A stretch of 55,723 nucleotides of DNA from an uncultured Bacteroidota bacterium. GTDB taxonomy: Bacteria; Bacteroidota; Bacteroidia; Flavobacteriales; Flavobacteriaceae. Below the pieces are notes generated by a model. It was given only the letters and a program-made list of their open reading frames with translations. It had not been told where the DNA came from and ran no database searches. The stretch covers positions 1 through 55,723 of the forward strand of contig CAJXVU010000024.1 of NCBI GenBank assembly GCA_913062555.1, read 5' to 3'. The position numbers and the translations under genes were made by a program. Positions 1 to 9,014 of this stretch are shown here, one piece after another (position 1 is the stretch's first letter; each line of letters starts with the position of its first letter).

Positions 1-2439
1 TCAGATGGAATGCAATTGACCGCAGATAAAATGCGAAATACGAGGCATTTTTCAAATACTCTTTTCAACATTATGCGTGGTGGAATTTTTGATGACAATT
101 ATCACATTGAAAAAAATGATTTTATAAAGTACATTAACACTGCAAACACACAGGTGTTTGAGAACAAGAAGGAACTTTTACACCAACTTTCAGAAAAATT
201 TGATCTCAAGTATTTAAAAAACTTGGCCGAGAATGATAGGGATCAAGATTTTAAGAGACTTTGTTTTGAATATATGCCTTTAAAATTTAGTAGGCGACAT
301 GGAGACCCAAGTCGACCATGGAATAAATTCTCTATCAATACAACGAGTGAAATTGATGGGTCAAAAATACTTGATTATGAAGGGAATTGGAGAGATATTT
401 TTCAAAACTGGGAGGCGCTAGCACATTCTTATCCGGAATTTATTGATAGCATGATTCATAAATTTTTAAATGCTACAACATTTGAAGGGTATAATCCATA
501 TCGTGTAACTAAAGATGGATTTGATTGGGAAGTTGATGATCCAGACGATCCATGGTCATATATTGGCTATTGGGGGGACCATCAAATTATTTATTTGCTA
601 AAATTTTTAGAATTTATAGAGACTCATTATCCAAATAAACTGGCAACATATTTTAAACAGGACATTTTTGTATATGCCAATGTTCCTTATAAAATAAAAG
701 TCTATGCCCAAATCCTAGTTAATCCAAAAGACACCATTGTTTTTGACGAGAGATTAAATAGGGAAATTATCAAAAGAAGAGAAAAACTTGGAGCAGATGG
801 TGCCTTACTTTCGGGTAAAAACAAGAACATATACAAAGTTAATCTTATTGAAAAATTATTAGTAACCGTATTGGCAAAAGTCTCAAATTTTATTCCGGAA
901 GGCGGTATTTGGATGAATACACAACGTCCGGAATGGAACGATGCAAATAATGCATTAGTTGGAAATGGGGTATCAATGGTTACGCTTTATTATTTGAGAA
1001 GATTTCTAAGTTTCTTTGAGAATATTGTTGAAAATATATCAGTAGAAAAGCATGAAATTTCAAAAGAATTATCCTCGTTTTTCAGTGCAGTAGTTACCAC
1101 ATTTGATGATAATATGTATCTTCTTAATACTAAGATTTCAGATGAAGACCGAAAAAAGATTTTAGACGGACTTGGCAATGCTGGTAGTGATTATAGAACC
1201 ACAATTTACAACAATGGATTTTCAGGTGAGAAAGATTCCATAACTAAAAGTAATCTTTTGCAATTTATTAACCTTAGCAAAAAGTTCTTAGATCATACCA
1301 TCAATGCTAACAAACGCAATGATAATTTATATCATGCCTATAATTTAATGACGGTTAATAATGATTCAGAAGTCTCCATTTCTCACTTACCAGAAATGCT
1401 AGAAGGTCAAGTTGCCGTTTTAAGTTCGGGATATATTGCTGCCGAAGATTCATTGGAAGTTTTGGACGCTTTGAAAAGTAGTGCACTCTTTAGAGCAGAT
1501 CAATACAGTTATGTCTTATATCCAAACAAGGAACTTTCTAGATTTTGTGAAAAGAACATCATTCCTTCCAAAAAAGTAGAAGATTCAGCCCTATTGAAAC
1601 AACTTCTAAAGGATGGAAATTCTAATATTATTGAAAAAGATGTTTTAGGGAATTATCATTTCAATGGCGCATTTAACAATGCTGGAAGCTTAATAGACGC
1701 ATTATCTCAATTACCGAAAGCATACAAATTATTGGCCGATAATGATACGCCATTACTCTTAAACATTTTCGAAGAAATTTTTGACCACAAATCCTTTACA
1801 GGACGATCAGGAACTTTTTTTGGCTATGAAGGATTAGGGTCAATTTATTGGCACATGGTTTCTAAATTATTATTAAGTGTTCAGGAGACTTGTTTATTGG
1901 CCATAGAGAACGAAGAGAACGAAGTAACGATTGGTAAATTGTTAGATCATTATTACGAAATAAATGAAGGTATAGGAGTTCATAAATCACCAGATTTGTA
2001 CGGTGCTTTCCCTACAGACCCTTATTCTCATACCCCAGGAGGAAAAGGAGCACAACAACCTGGAATGACTGGACAGGTAAAAGAAGATGTCTTAAGTCGA
2101 TTTGGAGAATTAGGGGTGTTTGTTAAGCATGGAAATCTTCAGTTTAATCATAGGTTATTAAGAAAAAACGAGTTCCTAAAAACACCAAAATCCTTTAAAT
2201 ATATAGATGTCAATAAACAAGTTAGAAAAATTGAATTAGAAAAAGGTTCACTTTGTTTTACCTATTGTCAAATTCCAGTAATTTATAAATTATCTAATAA
2301 GGAAAGTCTAAAAGTTGTGTTTAACGATGATGACATACTCGAATATGATAAACTTGTTCTGGACACTGAGAATAGTAAGAAAGTTTATGAAAGAACTGGT
2401 GAAATCAATCAAATAATTGTATCAATTAAAAAAGATTAA
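1..2439 (+). CDS. Inverting glucan phosphorylase, GH149/GH94-like (5' partial)
   Basis: Probable beta-1,3-oligoglucan phosphorylase that splits beta-1,3-glucosyl oligosaccharides with phosphate to give glucose 1-phosphate in the cytosol. The frame is open to the left edge, so the ATG at base 10 is probably internal; about 809 residues are visible, and GH149 enzymes are usually above 1000. Counting from that ATG, an EWND motif puts a candidate catalytic acid at Asp311, like the WND motif of clan GH-Q phosphorylases. A Gln/Gly/Thr-rich stretch at about 682-689 (QQPGMTGQ) resembles the phosphate-binding loop of that clan. The visible part has no signal peptide or membrane segment. It sits upstream of GH17, GH30 and a sugar symporter, which favours a laminari-oligosaccharide substrate. 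GH94 (cellobiose-type) or GH161 are alternatives. The clan is more certain than the family. Confidence 0.6.
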   Translation, partial: SDGMQLTADKMRNTRHFSNTLFNIMRGGIFDDNYHIEKNDFIKYINTANTQVFENKKELLHQLSEKFDLKYLKNLAENDRDQDFKRLCFEYMPLKFSRRHGDPSRPWNKFSINTTSEIDGSKILDYEGNWRDIFQNWEALAHSYPEFIDSMIHKFLNATTFEGYNPYRVTKDGFDWEVDDPDDPWSYIGYWGDHQIIYLLKFLEFIETHYPNKLATYFKQDIFVYANVPYKIKVYAQILVNPKDTIVFDERLNREIIKRREKLGADGALLSGKNKNIYKVNLIEKLLVTVLAKVSNFIPEGGIWMNTQRPEWNDANNALVGNGVSMVTLYYLRRFLSFFENIVENISVEKHEISKELSSFFSAVVTTFDDNMYLLNTKISDEDRKKILDGLGNAGSDYRTTIYNNGFSGEKDSITKSNLLQFINLSKKFLDHTINANKRNDNLYHAYNLMTVNNDSEVSISHLPEMLEGQVAVLSSGYIAAEDSLEVLDALKSSALFRADQYSYVLYPNKELSRFCEKNIIPSKKVEDSALLKQLLKDGNSNIIEKDVLGNYHFNGAFNNAGSLIDALSQLPKAYKLLADNDTPLLLNIFEEIFDHKSFTGRSGTFFGYEGLGSIYWHMVSKLLLSVQETCLLAIENEENEVTIGKLLDHYYEINEGIGVHKSPDLYGAFPTDPYSHTPGGKGAQQPGMTGQVKEDVLSRFGELGVFVKHGNLQFNHRLLRKNEFLKTPKSFKYIDVNKQVRKIELEKGSLCFTYCQIPVIYKLSNKESLKVVFNDDDILEYDKLVLDTENSKKVYERTGEINQIIVSIKKD

Positions 2440-2458
2440 AACTTTATTTTCATCACTC

Positions 2459-3736
2459 ATGGCGAACAGTTATAAAATATTTTCGGTTGTATTCATATCA
2501 ATTATGATGATTGGGTGTGTTCCAATGAATAAAACTTCGAAGGAAAGAGACATAACAGAGAAATCGGCAAAAGACATCTTGGGTAATCCAAAATACTTAG
2601 CAATATCTTATGGTGGGTATAGACAAAAGTCCCGTAAAATTCAACCAACGTTGGACGAGTTAAAAGAAGATATGAAGATTCTTTCGGCAATGAATATCAA
2701 GCTTTTAAGAACGTATAATGTTCATTATTCCCAAGCCTCAAATTTGTTAGAAGCAATTAGTCAATTAAAAAATGAAGATTCAAATTTTGAGATGTATGTC
2801 ATGTTGGGGATTTGGATTGATTGTAAAAGTGCTTTTAATTGGGAAAACGGAGAACCAAATCACGATGAAGAGAGTGATAGAAACGCTGTTGAAATAGAGT
2901 CCGCAATTTCTTTGGCAAAAGATTACCCGAAGATTGTTAAAGTTCTGGTCGTTGGAAATGAGGCTATGGTAAAATGGGCGACAAGTTATTATGTTCAGCC
3001 TGGTATTATTTTAAAATGGGTAAATCATTTACAAAATTTAAAGCAATCTGGAGAGCTTTCTAAGGATGTATGGATTACAAGCTCCGATAATTTTGCTTCT
3101 TGGGGAGGTGGCGATATTGAATATCATGTTGATGATTTAGAAAAACTAATCAAAGCAGTCGATTATATTTCTATGCATACCTATCCCATGCATGATACAC
3201 ATTACAATCCAGACTTTTGGGGCGCTACTAATGATAACGACTTGATAGATATTGAAAAAATAGATGCAGCCATGTTAAATGCAAAAACATATGCAGTTTC
3301 TCAATATAAAAGTGTTTTGAATTACATAAAAAGCCTTGGAATAGATAAACCAATTCATATTGGAGAAACAGGATGGGCAAGTTTTTCTAATGGACACTAT
3401 GGTTCTACGGGCTCTAAAGCTACAGATGAATACAAAGGAGCACTTTATTATAAACACATGCGTGATTGGACAAATTCTATGGGTATGTCATGCTTTTATT
3501 TTGAAGCTTTTGATGAACAATGGAAGGACACAGTAAACTCTTTAGGCTCTGAAAATCATTTCGGTTTAATTAATTTAAAAGGTCAAGCGAAATATGGATT
3601 ATGGGAAGCGGTAGATAGTGGTGCTTTTGCCGGATTAACTAGAGATGGACACCCTATAACTAAAACATATAATGGAGATAAAAATCTATTAATGAAAGAT
3701 GTACTAGTACCTCAAATAAAGGGAGATAAAAAATAA
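2459..3736 (+). CDS. GH17 glycoside hydrolase, lipoprotein (beta-1,3-glucanase type)
   Basis: GH17 (beta/alpha)8 enzyme of clan GH-A, expected to cut or transglycosylate beta-1,3-glucan in the cell envelope. From the ATG at 2459 the protein has 425 residues and starts with a lipoprotein signal ending in MMIGC. A TTG at 2417 is also in frame but overlaps the upstream gene by 23 bases and would add 14 residues before the signal, so the ATG is preferred. The acid/base is likely Glu168 in VVGNEAM, and the nucleophile Glu303 in IGETGWAS. The residues after the lipid-bearing Cys (VPMNKTSKER) contain no clear acidic surface-export signal, so a periplasmic-facing position is inferred. It follows the phosphorylase closely and lies 3 bases before the next hydrolase gene, so co-transcription is likely. 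Confidence 0.88.
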   Translation: MANSYKIFSVVFISIMMIGCVPMNKTSKERDITEKSAKDILGNPKYLAISYGGYRQKSRKIQPTLDELKEDMKILSAMNIKLLRTYNVHYSQASNLLEAISQLKNEDSNFEMYVMLGIWIDCKSAFNWENGEPNHDEESDRNAVEIESAISLAKDYPKIVKVLVVGNEAMVKWATSYYVQPGIILKWVNHLQNLKQSGELSKDVWITSSDNFASWGGGDIEYHVDDLEKLIKAVDYISMHTYPMHDTHYNPDFWGATNDNDLIDIEKIDAAMLNAKTYAVSQYKSVLNYIKSLGIDKPIHIGETGWASFSNGHYGSTGSKATDEYKGALYYKHMRDWTNSMGMSCFYFEAFDEQWKDTVNSLGSENHFGLINLKGQAKYGLWEAVDSGAFAGLTRDGHPITKTYNGDKNLLMKDVLVPQIKGDKK

Positions 3737-3739
3737 TAA

Positions 3740-4789
3740 ATGAATAAAAATCACTTTTTAAAATTCATAATGGGGTCTATAATTTTTACAGGTCTTATCT
3801 CTTGTATTGAGAACAATAGCGCTAAGGGTGTGTCTATTTCAGATCGCGATCTAATGCTGAATAATGAAGCCTATATAATTAAAGGGGTTTGTTATAACCC
3901 GGTATCTATAGGAAATGATCACAGGGATTTTAGCAATTTAAGTGAAGACTTAGCATTAATGGTAGAAGCTGGTATAAACACAATTAGAGTGTATTCTCCA
4001 ATTGATGATATTACGGTTCTAGACAAAATATATGATTCAGGATTAAAAGTAATAATTGGTTTTGGATACAACCAGGGCGGGAATTTCGATATTCTCTCAG
4101 GCAGTTTTATCGATTATATAAATGCCTATAAAAATCATGAAGCCATTTTATTATGGGAACTTGGTAATGAATTTAACTATCATCCGGAATGGTTCAGTGA
4201 TAATATAGAGAATTGGTATACAGCACTGAATAATGCGGCGGCAAGGATTCATAAAAATGACGCATTTCATCCAGTCACTACCGCACATGGAGAGTTACCT
4301 GATGCATTAGCACTTGCTAAATGCCCTAATATTGATGTTTGGGGAATGAATGTATACCGATGGGACAACCCGGAGAAAATTTTTGAAGAGTGGGCCACTG
4401 TAAGTACTAAGCCCATGTATCTTTCTGAAGCTGGAGCCGATAGTTATATGAGCACTTCAAGCGATGGTTATGAACAGGGCGTAAATGAAAAGGCCCAGGC
4501 TACAGCCACCGAAAATATATTGAAGGATATTTTTAAATATCCCGAGATATGTTCTGGGGTTACTTTATTTGCATTTGTAGATGAATTATGGAAAGCGGGC
4601 AACAATACTTTATTAGACACTGGAGGATTGGCTCCAAATAGTGGAGGAGTTCCTTACGATGGAACTGCAAATGAAGAATATTGGGGAATTGTTGATATCG
4701 ACAGAAATAAAAAAGAAGCCTTTCATGTTGTAAAAGAAATGTACAATGAATTATCACAAAAAAACAGATCAGGCATTATTATAAATTAA
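3740..4789 (+). CDS. Clan GH-A glycoside hydrolase-like lipoprotein (GH2/GH5/GH72-like barrel)
   Basis: A 349-residue lipoprotein (lipobox GLISC, lipidated Cys near residue 22) with one TIM-barrel domain. The N-terminal strand (IIKGVCYNP) and INTIRVY resemble the GH2 TIM-barrel and GH72 glucanosyltransferase folds. Glu144 in LWELGNEF is the likely acid/base, and Glu230 in YLSEAGAD the likely nucleophile, as in clan GH-A. The CAZy family cannot be fixed by eye. Given its place between GH17 and GH30 genes, it probably acts on a beta-glucan or its oligosaccharides, either as hydrolase or transglycosylase. Only 3 bases separate it from the GH17 gene and 5 from GH30, so these three lipoproteins form one transcription unit. 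Confidence 0.75.
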   Translation: MNKNHFLKFIMGSIIFTGLISCIENNSAKGVSISDRDLMLNNEAYIIKGVCYNPVSIGNDHRDFSNLSEDLALMVEAGINTIRVYSPIDDITVLDKIYDSGLKVIIGFGYNQGGNFDILSGSFIDYINAYKNHEAILLWELGNEFNYHPEWFSDNIENWYTALNNAAARIHKNDAFHPVTTAHGELPDALALAKCPNIDVWGMNVYRWDNPEKIFEEWATVSTKPMYLSEAGADSYMSTSSDGYEQGVNEKAQATATENILKDIFKYPEICSGVTLFAFVDELWKAGNNTLLDTGGLAPNSGGVPYDGTANEEYWGIVDIDRNKKEAFHVVKEMYNELSQKNRSGIIIN

Positions 4790-4794
4790 AATAT

Positions 4795-6288
4795 ATGAAA
4801 CCGCTTAAAACTTTCATTTACACTTTAATTATCATGACATTGATGGGATGTAATTCTAAACAAAATAATCTAAAGGTTGAAGTTTATGAGACGTCAAGCA
4901 GTGGAAATAAGCTTGAAAATATAACAGAATTTTCGCCTAATCAAGGTACAGACACTATAAAATTGTTCACTGATGTAAAGTTTCAAACTATTACTGGATT
5001 TGGAGGCGCGTTTACAGAATCTTCAGCATTTCTTTTGAATAAATTAAGTAAAGAAAATAGAGATATAATATTGAAAGCGTATTTTTCAAAAGAAGGTGCA
5101 AATTATTCGCTCACACGGACTCATATGAACTCTTGCGACTTTTCCTTAAACAATTATTCGTATACGCCAGTTGAAGGAGATAAAGAACTAAAATACTTCA
5201 CAATTGAAGAAGACCAAGACGATTTAATTCCAATGATTAAAGACGCTTTGGCCATATCAAAAGATGGCTTTAAAATATTTGCTTCGCCTTGGACAGCAGC
5301 GCCTTGGATGAAAGATAATAATGAATGGGTTGGAGGTAAATTGCTTCCAGAATATTACGATACATGGGCCTTGTTTTTTTTGAAATATGCAGACGCATAC
5401 AAAGCTGAAGGTATTGATATTTGGGGTTTTACGGTAGAAAATGAGCCTCTTGGAAATGGTGATAACTGGGAGAGTATGCATTATTCTCCTGATGAAATGA
5501 CCGATTTTGTGCAGCATTATTTAGGACCAAAATTGGAAGCGGACGGAAAAGGAGATTTAAAAATATTAGGTTACGATCAAAATCGTGAACATTTGAAAGT
5601 TTGGGTGGATTCTATGTTTAAAGATGAAGAGAGTTCAAAATATTTTGATGGAACAGCGATACATTGGTATGCGAGTACATATGAGGTCTTCCCTGATGAG
5701 TTACAGTATGCACATCAAAAGAACCCAACTAAATTTCTCATTCAGACTGAAGCCTGTGTTGATTCAGAAATTCCTAAGTGGGAGGATGACGCATGGTACT
5801 GGAGCAAAGAAGCAACCGATTGGGGGTGGGACTGGGCTCCCGAAGAAGACAAACACCTACATCCAAAATATGCACCTGTTAGTCGCTATGCAAGAGATAT
5901 TATAGGTTGTTTAAATAACTGGGTTGACGGTTGGGTAGATTGGAACATGGTTTTAGACAAAAAAGGAGGGCCGAACTGGTTTAAAAACTGGTGCGTGGCT
6001 CCAGTTATAGTCGATCCCGATAATGATGAGGTCTATTTTACGCCGCTTTATTATACAATGGCCCATTTTAGTAAATTCATTAGACCAGGTGCTGTTCGAA
6101 TAGGATTTGAGAATTCAGATAATAGCCTTATGGTTACTGCTGCTTTAAATCCAGATGACTCCATTGCAGTTGTTGTCTTTAACGAAGGCTCTGATGTTAA
6201 AAACCTAACCCTATCATTAAATGAAAATAACGTCAATATACAAATTAGTAGTCAATCTATTCAAACCATAATCATTCCCATGTCCTAA
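4795..6288 (+). CDS. GH30 beta-glucosidase/beta-1,6-glucanase lipoprotein
   Basis: GH30 enzyme of 497 residues with a lipoprotein signal (lipobox LMGC, Cys19). The barrel shows the family hallmark TGFGGAFTES near residue 67, the acid/base Glu217 in TVENEP and the nucleophile Glu319 in IQTEAC. A short C-terminal beta domain follows, as in glucosylceramidase-like GH30. In marine Flavobacteriia, GH30 enzymes from laminarin loci remove beta-1,6-linked glucose branches, and the company of GH17 and a phosphorylase makes that the best guess here. The residues after the Cys (NSKQNN) lack an acidic export signal, so it probably faces the periplasm. A 48-base gap to the symporter gene suggests continued co-transcription. 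The exact subfamily was not determined. Confidence 0.88.
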   Translation: MKPLKTFIYTLIIMTLMGCNSKQNNLKVEVYETSSSGNKLENITEFSPNQGTDTIKLFTDVKFQTITGFGGAFTESSAFLLNKLSKENRDIILKAYFSKEGANYSLTRTHMNSCDFSLNNYSYTPVEGDKELKYFTIEEDQDDLIPMIKDALAISKDGFKIFASPWTAAPWMKDNNEWVGGKLLPEYYDTWALFFLKYADAYKAEGIDIWGFTVENEPLGNGDNWESMHYSPDEMTDFVQHYLGPKLEADGKGDLKILGYDQNREHLKVWVDSMFKDEESSKYFDGTAIHWYASTYEVFPDELQYAHQKNPTKFLIQTEACVDSEIPKWEDDAWYWSKEATDWGWDWAPEEDKHLHPKYAPVSRYARDIIGCLNNWVDGWVDWNMVLDKKGGPNWFKNWCVAPVIVDPDNDEVYFTPLYYTMAHFSKFIRPGAVRIGFENSDNSLMVTAALNPDDSIAVVVFNEGSDVKNLTLSLNENNVNIQISSQSIQTIIIPMS

Positions 6289-6336
6289 TAAAACCTATGT
6301 AATAACTGAACTAATACTAACTTAAATTTAAAAATT

Positions 6337-7761
6337 ATGTCGATAACAACGAATAAAGTTCCATTCGGTCAAAAAGTAGCTTTCGGAATTGGAATGCTCG
6401 CCAATCAAATGTTTCCTGCAGCAATGGGAATTTTTATGGTAGTCTTAGTCCAAGATTTGGGATTTCCTGGTTGGATGTGGGGTGTCATATTCTTTTTACC
6501 TCGGGTTTTTGATTCTATCACAGATCCAATTATGGGCTTTATTTCAGACAACACAAAATCGCGTTGGGGACGACGTAGGCAATATGTATTAATAGGCGCA
6601 ATAATTATAGGAATTTCATTCTCAATACTGTGGCAATTACATCGAGAAAATAGTTTAGATTATAATTTCACGTATTTCTTAATATGGTCTTTTGTTTTTT
6701 ATTTAGGATTAACTATTTTCAGTGTGCCTTATGTTGCAATGGGATATGAAATGAGTAACGATTTTCATGAACGTACCAATATTATGGCCATTGCCCAATG
6801 GATTGGCCAATGGGCGTGGGTTATAGCACCTTGGTTTTGGGTAATAATGTACGACCAAGGTTGGTTTGAATCTGCTGATGTTGCCACAAGAACGATAGCC
6901 GTTTGGGTTGGCCTTATATGTATGCTTTTTGCAATGGTACCAGCTCTTTTTATTAAAAGTAAATCTACAGTTAATGAAGATTATACACCGTTAAATATAA
7001 AAAATATTGGGAGCAGTTTTAATGGAATTATTGATGGGTTTAAGGAGGCATATAAAAATAAACCATTTAGAAAATTATGTGTTGCTACTTTTTTGGTATA
7101 CAATGCGTTTTATACAGTTGCAGCTTTTACTTTTTTCATTATTGTATATCATTTATTTAGTGGGGATGCCGAAGCAGCTGGAATATGGCCAACACTTTTT
7201 GGAAGTATAGGTGCATTGGCAACCACATTTCTAGTTATTCCAATTGTAACTAAAATGTCGAAAGTAATGGGTAAGAAGAGAGCCTTTTTACTATCTCAAA
7301 GTATTTCAATTTTTGGTTATATTTTGTTGTGGTTCCTCTTTATACCAGGAAAACCCTATATGTTCATTTTTGCCTTACCATTCTTTGCATTTGGTATAGG
7401 TAGTTTATTTACCCTTATGATGTCTATGACCGCAGATGTAATTGATTTGGATGAGTTAAATACGGGATTACGGAGGGAAGGTGTTTTTGGAGCCATATAT
7501 TGGTGGATGGTAAAATTTGGATTTGCAATAGCTGGATTATTGAGTGGTGTAATTTTGTCTATTATAGGGTTTGATGGTGCCGCTGCTTCACAAACTGAGG
7601 GAGCAATAACCGGGTTAAGACTTTTCTTTTCCGGCTTACCCATATTAGGAACTCTAATTGCAATTTTCATAATGCGGGGCTATGATATGACCGAAGAACG
7701 TGCACAAGAAATAAGTGCTGAATTAATTCGGCGAAAAAATAAAAGCACGCTTAAACTATAA
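6337..7761 (+). CDS. GPH-family sugar:cation symporter (MFS)
   Basis: A 474-residue inner-membrane transporter with about 12 hydrophobic helices. Hallmarks of the glycoside-pentoside-hexuronide family are visible: a conserved Asp-rich loop after helix 2 (DSITDPIMGFISD), then the basic loop KSRWGRRR, and a second-half MSMTADVIDLDE segment. It has no cleavable signal. Its position after three envelope glycosidases and before two cytosolic GH17 enzymes argues for import of beta-1,3-gluco-oligosaccharides or glucose from the periplasm, driven by Na+ or H+. That substrate is an inference; the family also carries xylosides, melibiose and glucuronides. Confidence 0.85.
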   Translation: MSITTNKVPFGQKVAFGIGMLANQMFPAAMGIFMVVLVQDLGFPGWMWGVIFFLPRVFDSITDPIMGFISDNTKSRWGRRRQYVLIGAIIIGISFSILWQLHRENSLDYNFTYFLIWSFVFYLGLTIFSVPYVAMGYEMSNDFHERTNIMAIAQWIGQWAWVIAPWFWVIMYDQGWFESADVATRTIAVWVGLICMLFAMVPALFIKSKSTVNEDYTPLNIKNIGSSFNGIIDGFKEAYKNKPFRKLCVATFLVYNAFYTVAAFTFFIIVYHLFSGDAEAAGIWPTLFGSIGALATTFLVIPIVTKMSKVMGKKRAFLLSQSISIFGYILLWFLFIPGKPYMFIFALPFFAFGIGSLFTLMMSMTADVIDLDELNTGLRREGVFGAIYWWMVKFGFAIAGLLSGVILSIIGFDGAAASQTEGAITGLRLFFSGLPILGTLIAIFIMRGYDMTEERAQEISAELIRRKNKSTLKL

Positions 7762-7877
7762 TCATATGATGGAGTTTGTGGGATAAAGGTGAAAACTTGA
7801 AATACATTAAAGGTATTGAACTCAAACAAGAGAGATAAAAGAAAGTTGTATAACGAAGCGGTAATTTATAATTAAAC

Positions 7878-7982
7878 ATGAAAACTAGAGCACATAAAAA
7901 AAAATGGGATTGGATGAGTATTGTCACATGGTTGACCATATTAAGTATCTCATTCTACATCGTATCATTATTATTTGTTTAA
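7878..7982 (+). CDS. 34-residue single-span membrane peptide (candidate small gene)
   Basis: A short frame from ATG 7878 to TAA 7982 encodes 34 residues. The N-terminus is basic (KTRAHKKKW), and one hydrophobic helix runs from about residue 14 (SIVTWLTILSISFYIVSLLFV) to the end. This is a positive-inside, tail-anchored or single-span layout. It fills most of the gap between the symporter and the next GH17 gene, ends 18 bases before that start codon, and is in the same direction. No homologue is recognised; it may be an accessory peptide of the symporter. The main evidence is the clean topology and position. A chance frame cannot be excluded, since AT-rich DNA often gives hydrophobic peptides. 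Confidence 0.45.
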   Translation: MKTRAHKKKWDWMSIVTWLTILSISFYIVSLLFV

Positions 7983-8000
7983 AAAATAAAAATAAAAAAA

Positions 8001-8885
8001 ATGTCAATTAGAAAAGGAAAGATAATGGCATTATCTGGAGTAGATTATGCCGATAAAACTCAGATTGGAATACAGAATTTATTTAAGAGACTCTTACATA
8101 ACGGGATGCATGGGTTGTGTTTTAGTCCCTACGAAGAGGGTCAAGCACCCGGGGCTCAAATCACAGAAGATCAAATAAGAAGGCGAATGGAAATTATTCA
8201 ACCCTATACAAAATGGATTCGTTCTTTTTCATGCACCGAAGGCAATGAAGCGATACCGCGTATTGCTAAAGAATACGGGATTAATACGCTCGTTGGTGCC
8301 TGGTTGGGTGATGACCCGGAAATTAATAAGCAGGAAATCGCAAATCTTATCGAAATGGCAAAAGAAGGCTATGTAGATATTGCTGCCGTTGGAAATGAAG
8401 TGATGTATCGTAAAGATTTATCTGAAGACGAACTGCTCGATTTTATAAATCAAGTTAAGACGGCACTTCCAGAAGTAACCGTTGGCTATGTAGATGCGTA
8501 CTATGAGTTTACTAACCGCCCGAGAATTGCTGAAGCTTGTGATGTGATTTTGGCAAATTGTTATCCCTATTGGGAAGGATGTAGTATGGAATATTCATTA
8601 ATATATATGAAGGAGATGTACAATCAGGCGCTTAGAGCAGCCAACGGTAAAAAGGTTATTATCTCTGAAACAGGATGGCCAAATATGGGTACCAGTTTTG
8701 AAGGGGCACATCCGTCAAATGAAAATGCATTAAAATATTTTATCAATACCCAGCAATGGGCTATAGATGATAATATCGATGTCTTTTATTTTTCATCATT
8801 CGATGAGTCGTGGAAGGTTGGAGCGGAAGGAGATGTAGGTGCTTATTGGGGACTTTGGGATAAAGACGAGAACATAAAATATTAA
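8001..8885 (+). CDS. GH17-like glycoside hydrolase, cytosolic
   Basis: A 294-residue single-domain GH17 barrel with no signal peptide or lipobox, so predicted cytosolic. Glu133 in AAVGNEVM is the likely acid/base and Glu223 in IISETGWPN the nucleophile. The start at ATG 8001 follows an A-rich stretch; an internal ATG nine codons on (residue 9) would not change the location call. Likely role: hydrolysis or transglycosylation of imported beta-1,3-gluco-oligosaccharides, providing substrates for the upstream phosphorylase. It is only distantly like the second cytosolic GH17 downstream, so the two may have different chain-length preferences or roles (inference). Confidence 0.82.
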   Translation: MSIRKGKIMALSGVDYADKTQIGIQNLFKRLLHNGMHGLCFSPYEEGQAPGAQITEDQIRRRMEIIQPYTKWIRSFSCTEGNEAIPRIAKEYGINTLVGAWLGDDPEINKQEIANLIEMAKEGYVDIAAVGNEVMYRKDLSEDELLDFINQVKTALPEVTVGYVDAYYEFTNRPRIAEACDVILANCYPYWEGCSMEYSLIYMKEMYNQALRAANGKKVIISETGWPNMGTSFEGAHPSNENALKYFINTQQWAIDDNIDVFYFSSFDESWKVGAEGDVGAYWGLWDKDENIKY

Positions 8886-9014
8886 ACTCCCAGTAATTTA
8901 ATTTTCCCATGCATAGATAAACATGATTGAGCCTTTCCTTTTTAATGCTTAATGGTTCTTCGCGAACTTATTGACTGAAGAGGAATGGGACACAAATAAA
9001 ACAATATATACTGA

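Noticed and set aside
2417..2458. Upstream TTG start of the lipoprotein GH17
   Set aside because: It overlaps the phosphorylase gene and places 14 residues before a normal lipoprotein signal.
5624..5905. 93-residue plus-strand frame inside GH30
   Set aside because: It lies in another frame wholly within a clear GH30 gene and looks like no known protein.
7751..7939. Minus-strand 62-residue frame overlapping the end of the symporter gene
   Set aside because: It overlaps the symporter and lies antisense to the 34-residue plus-strand frame; no start context, no family-like features.
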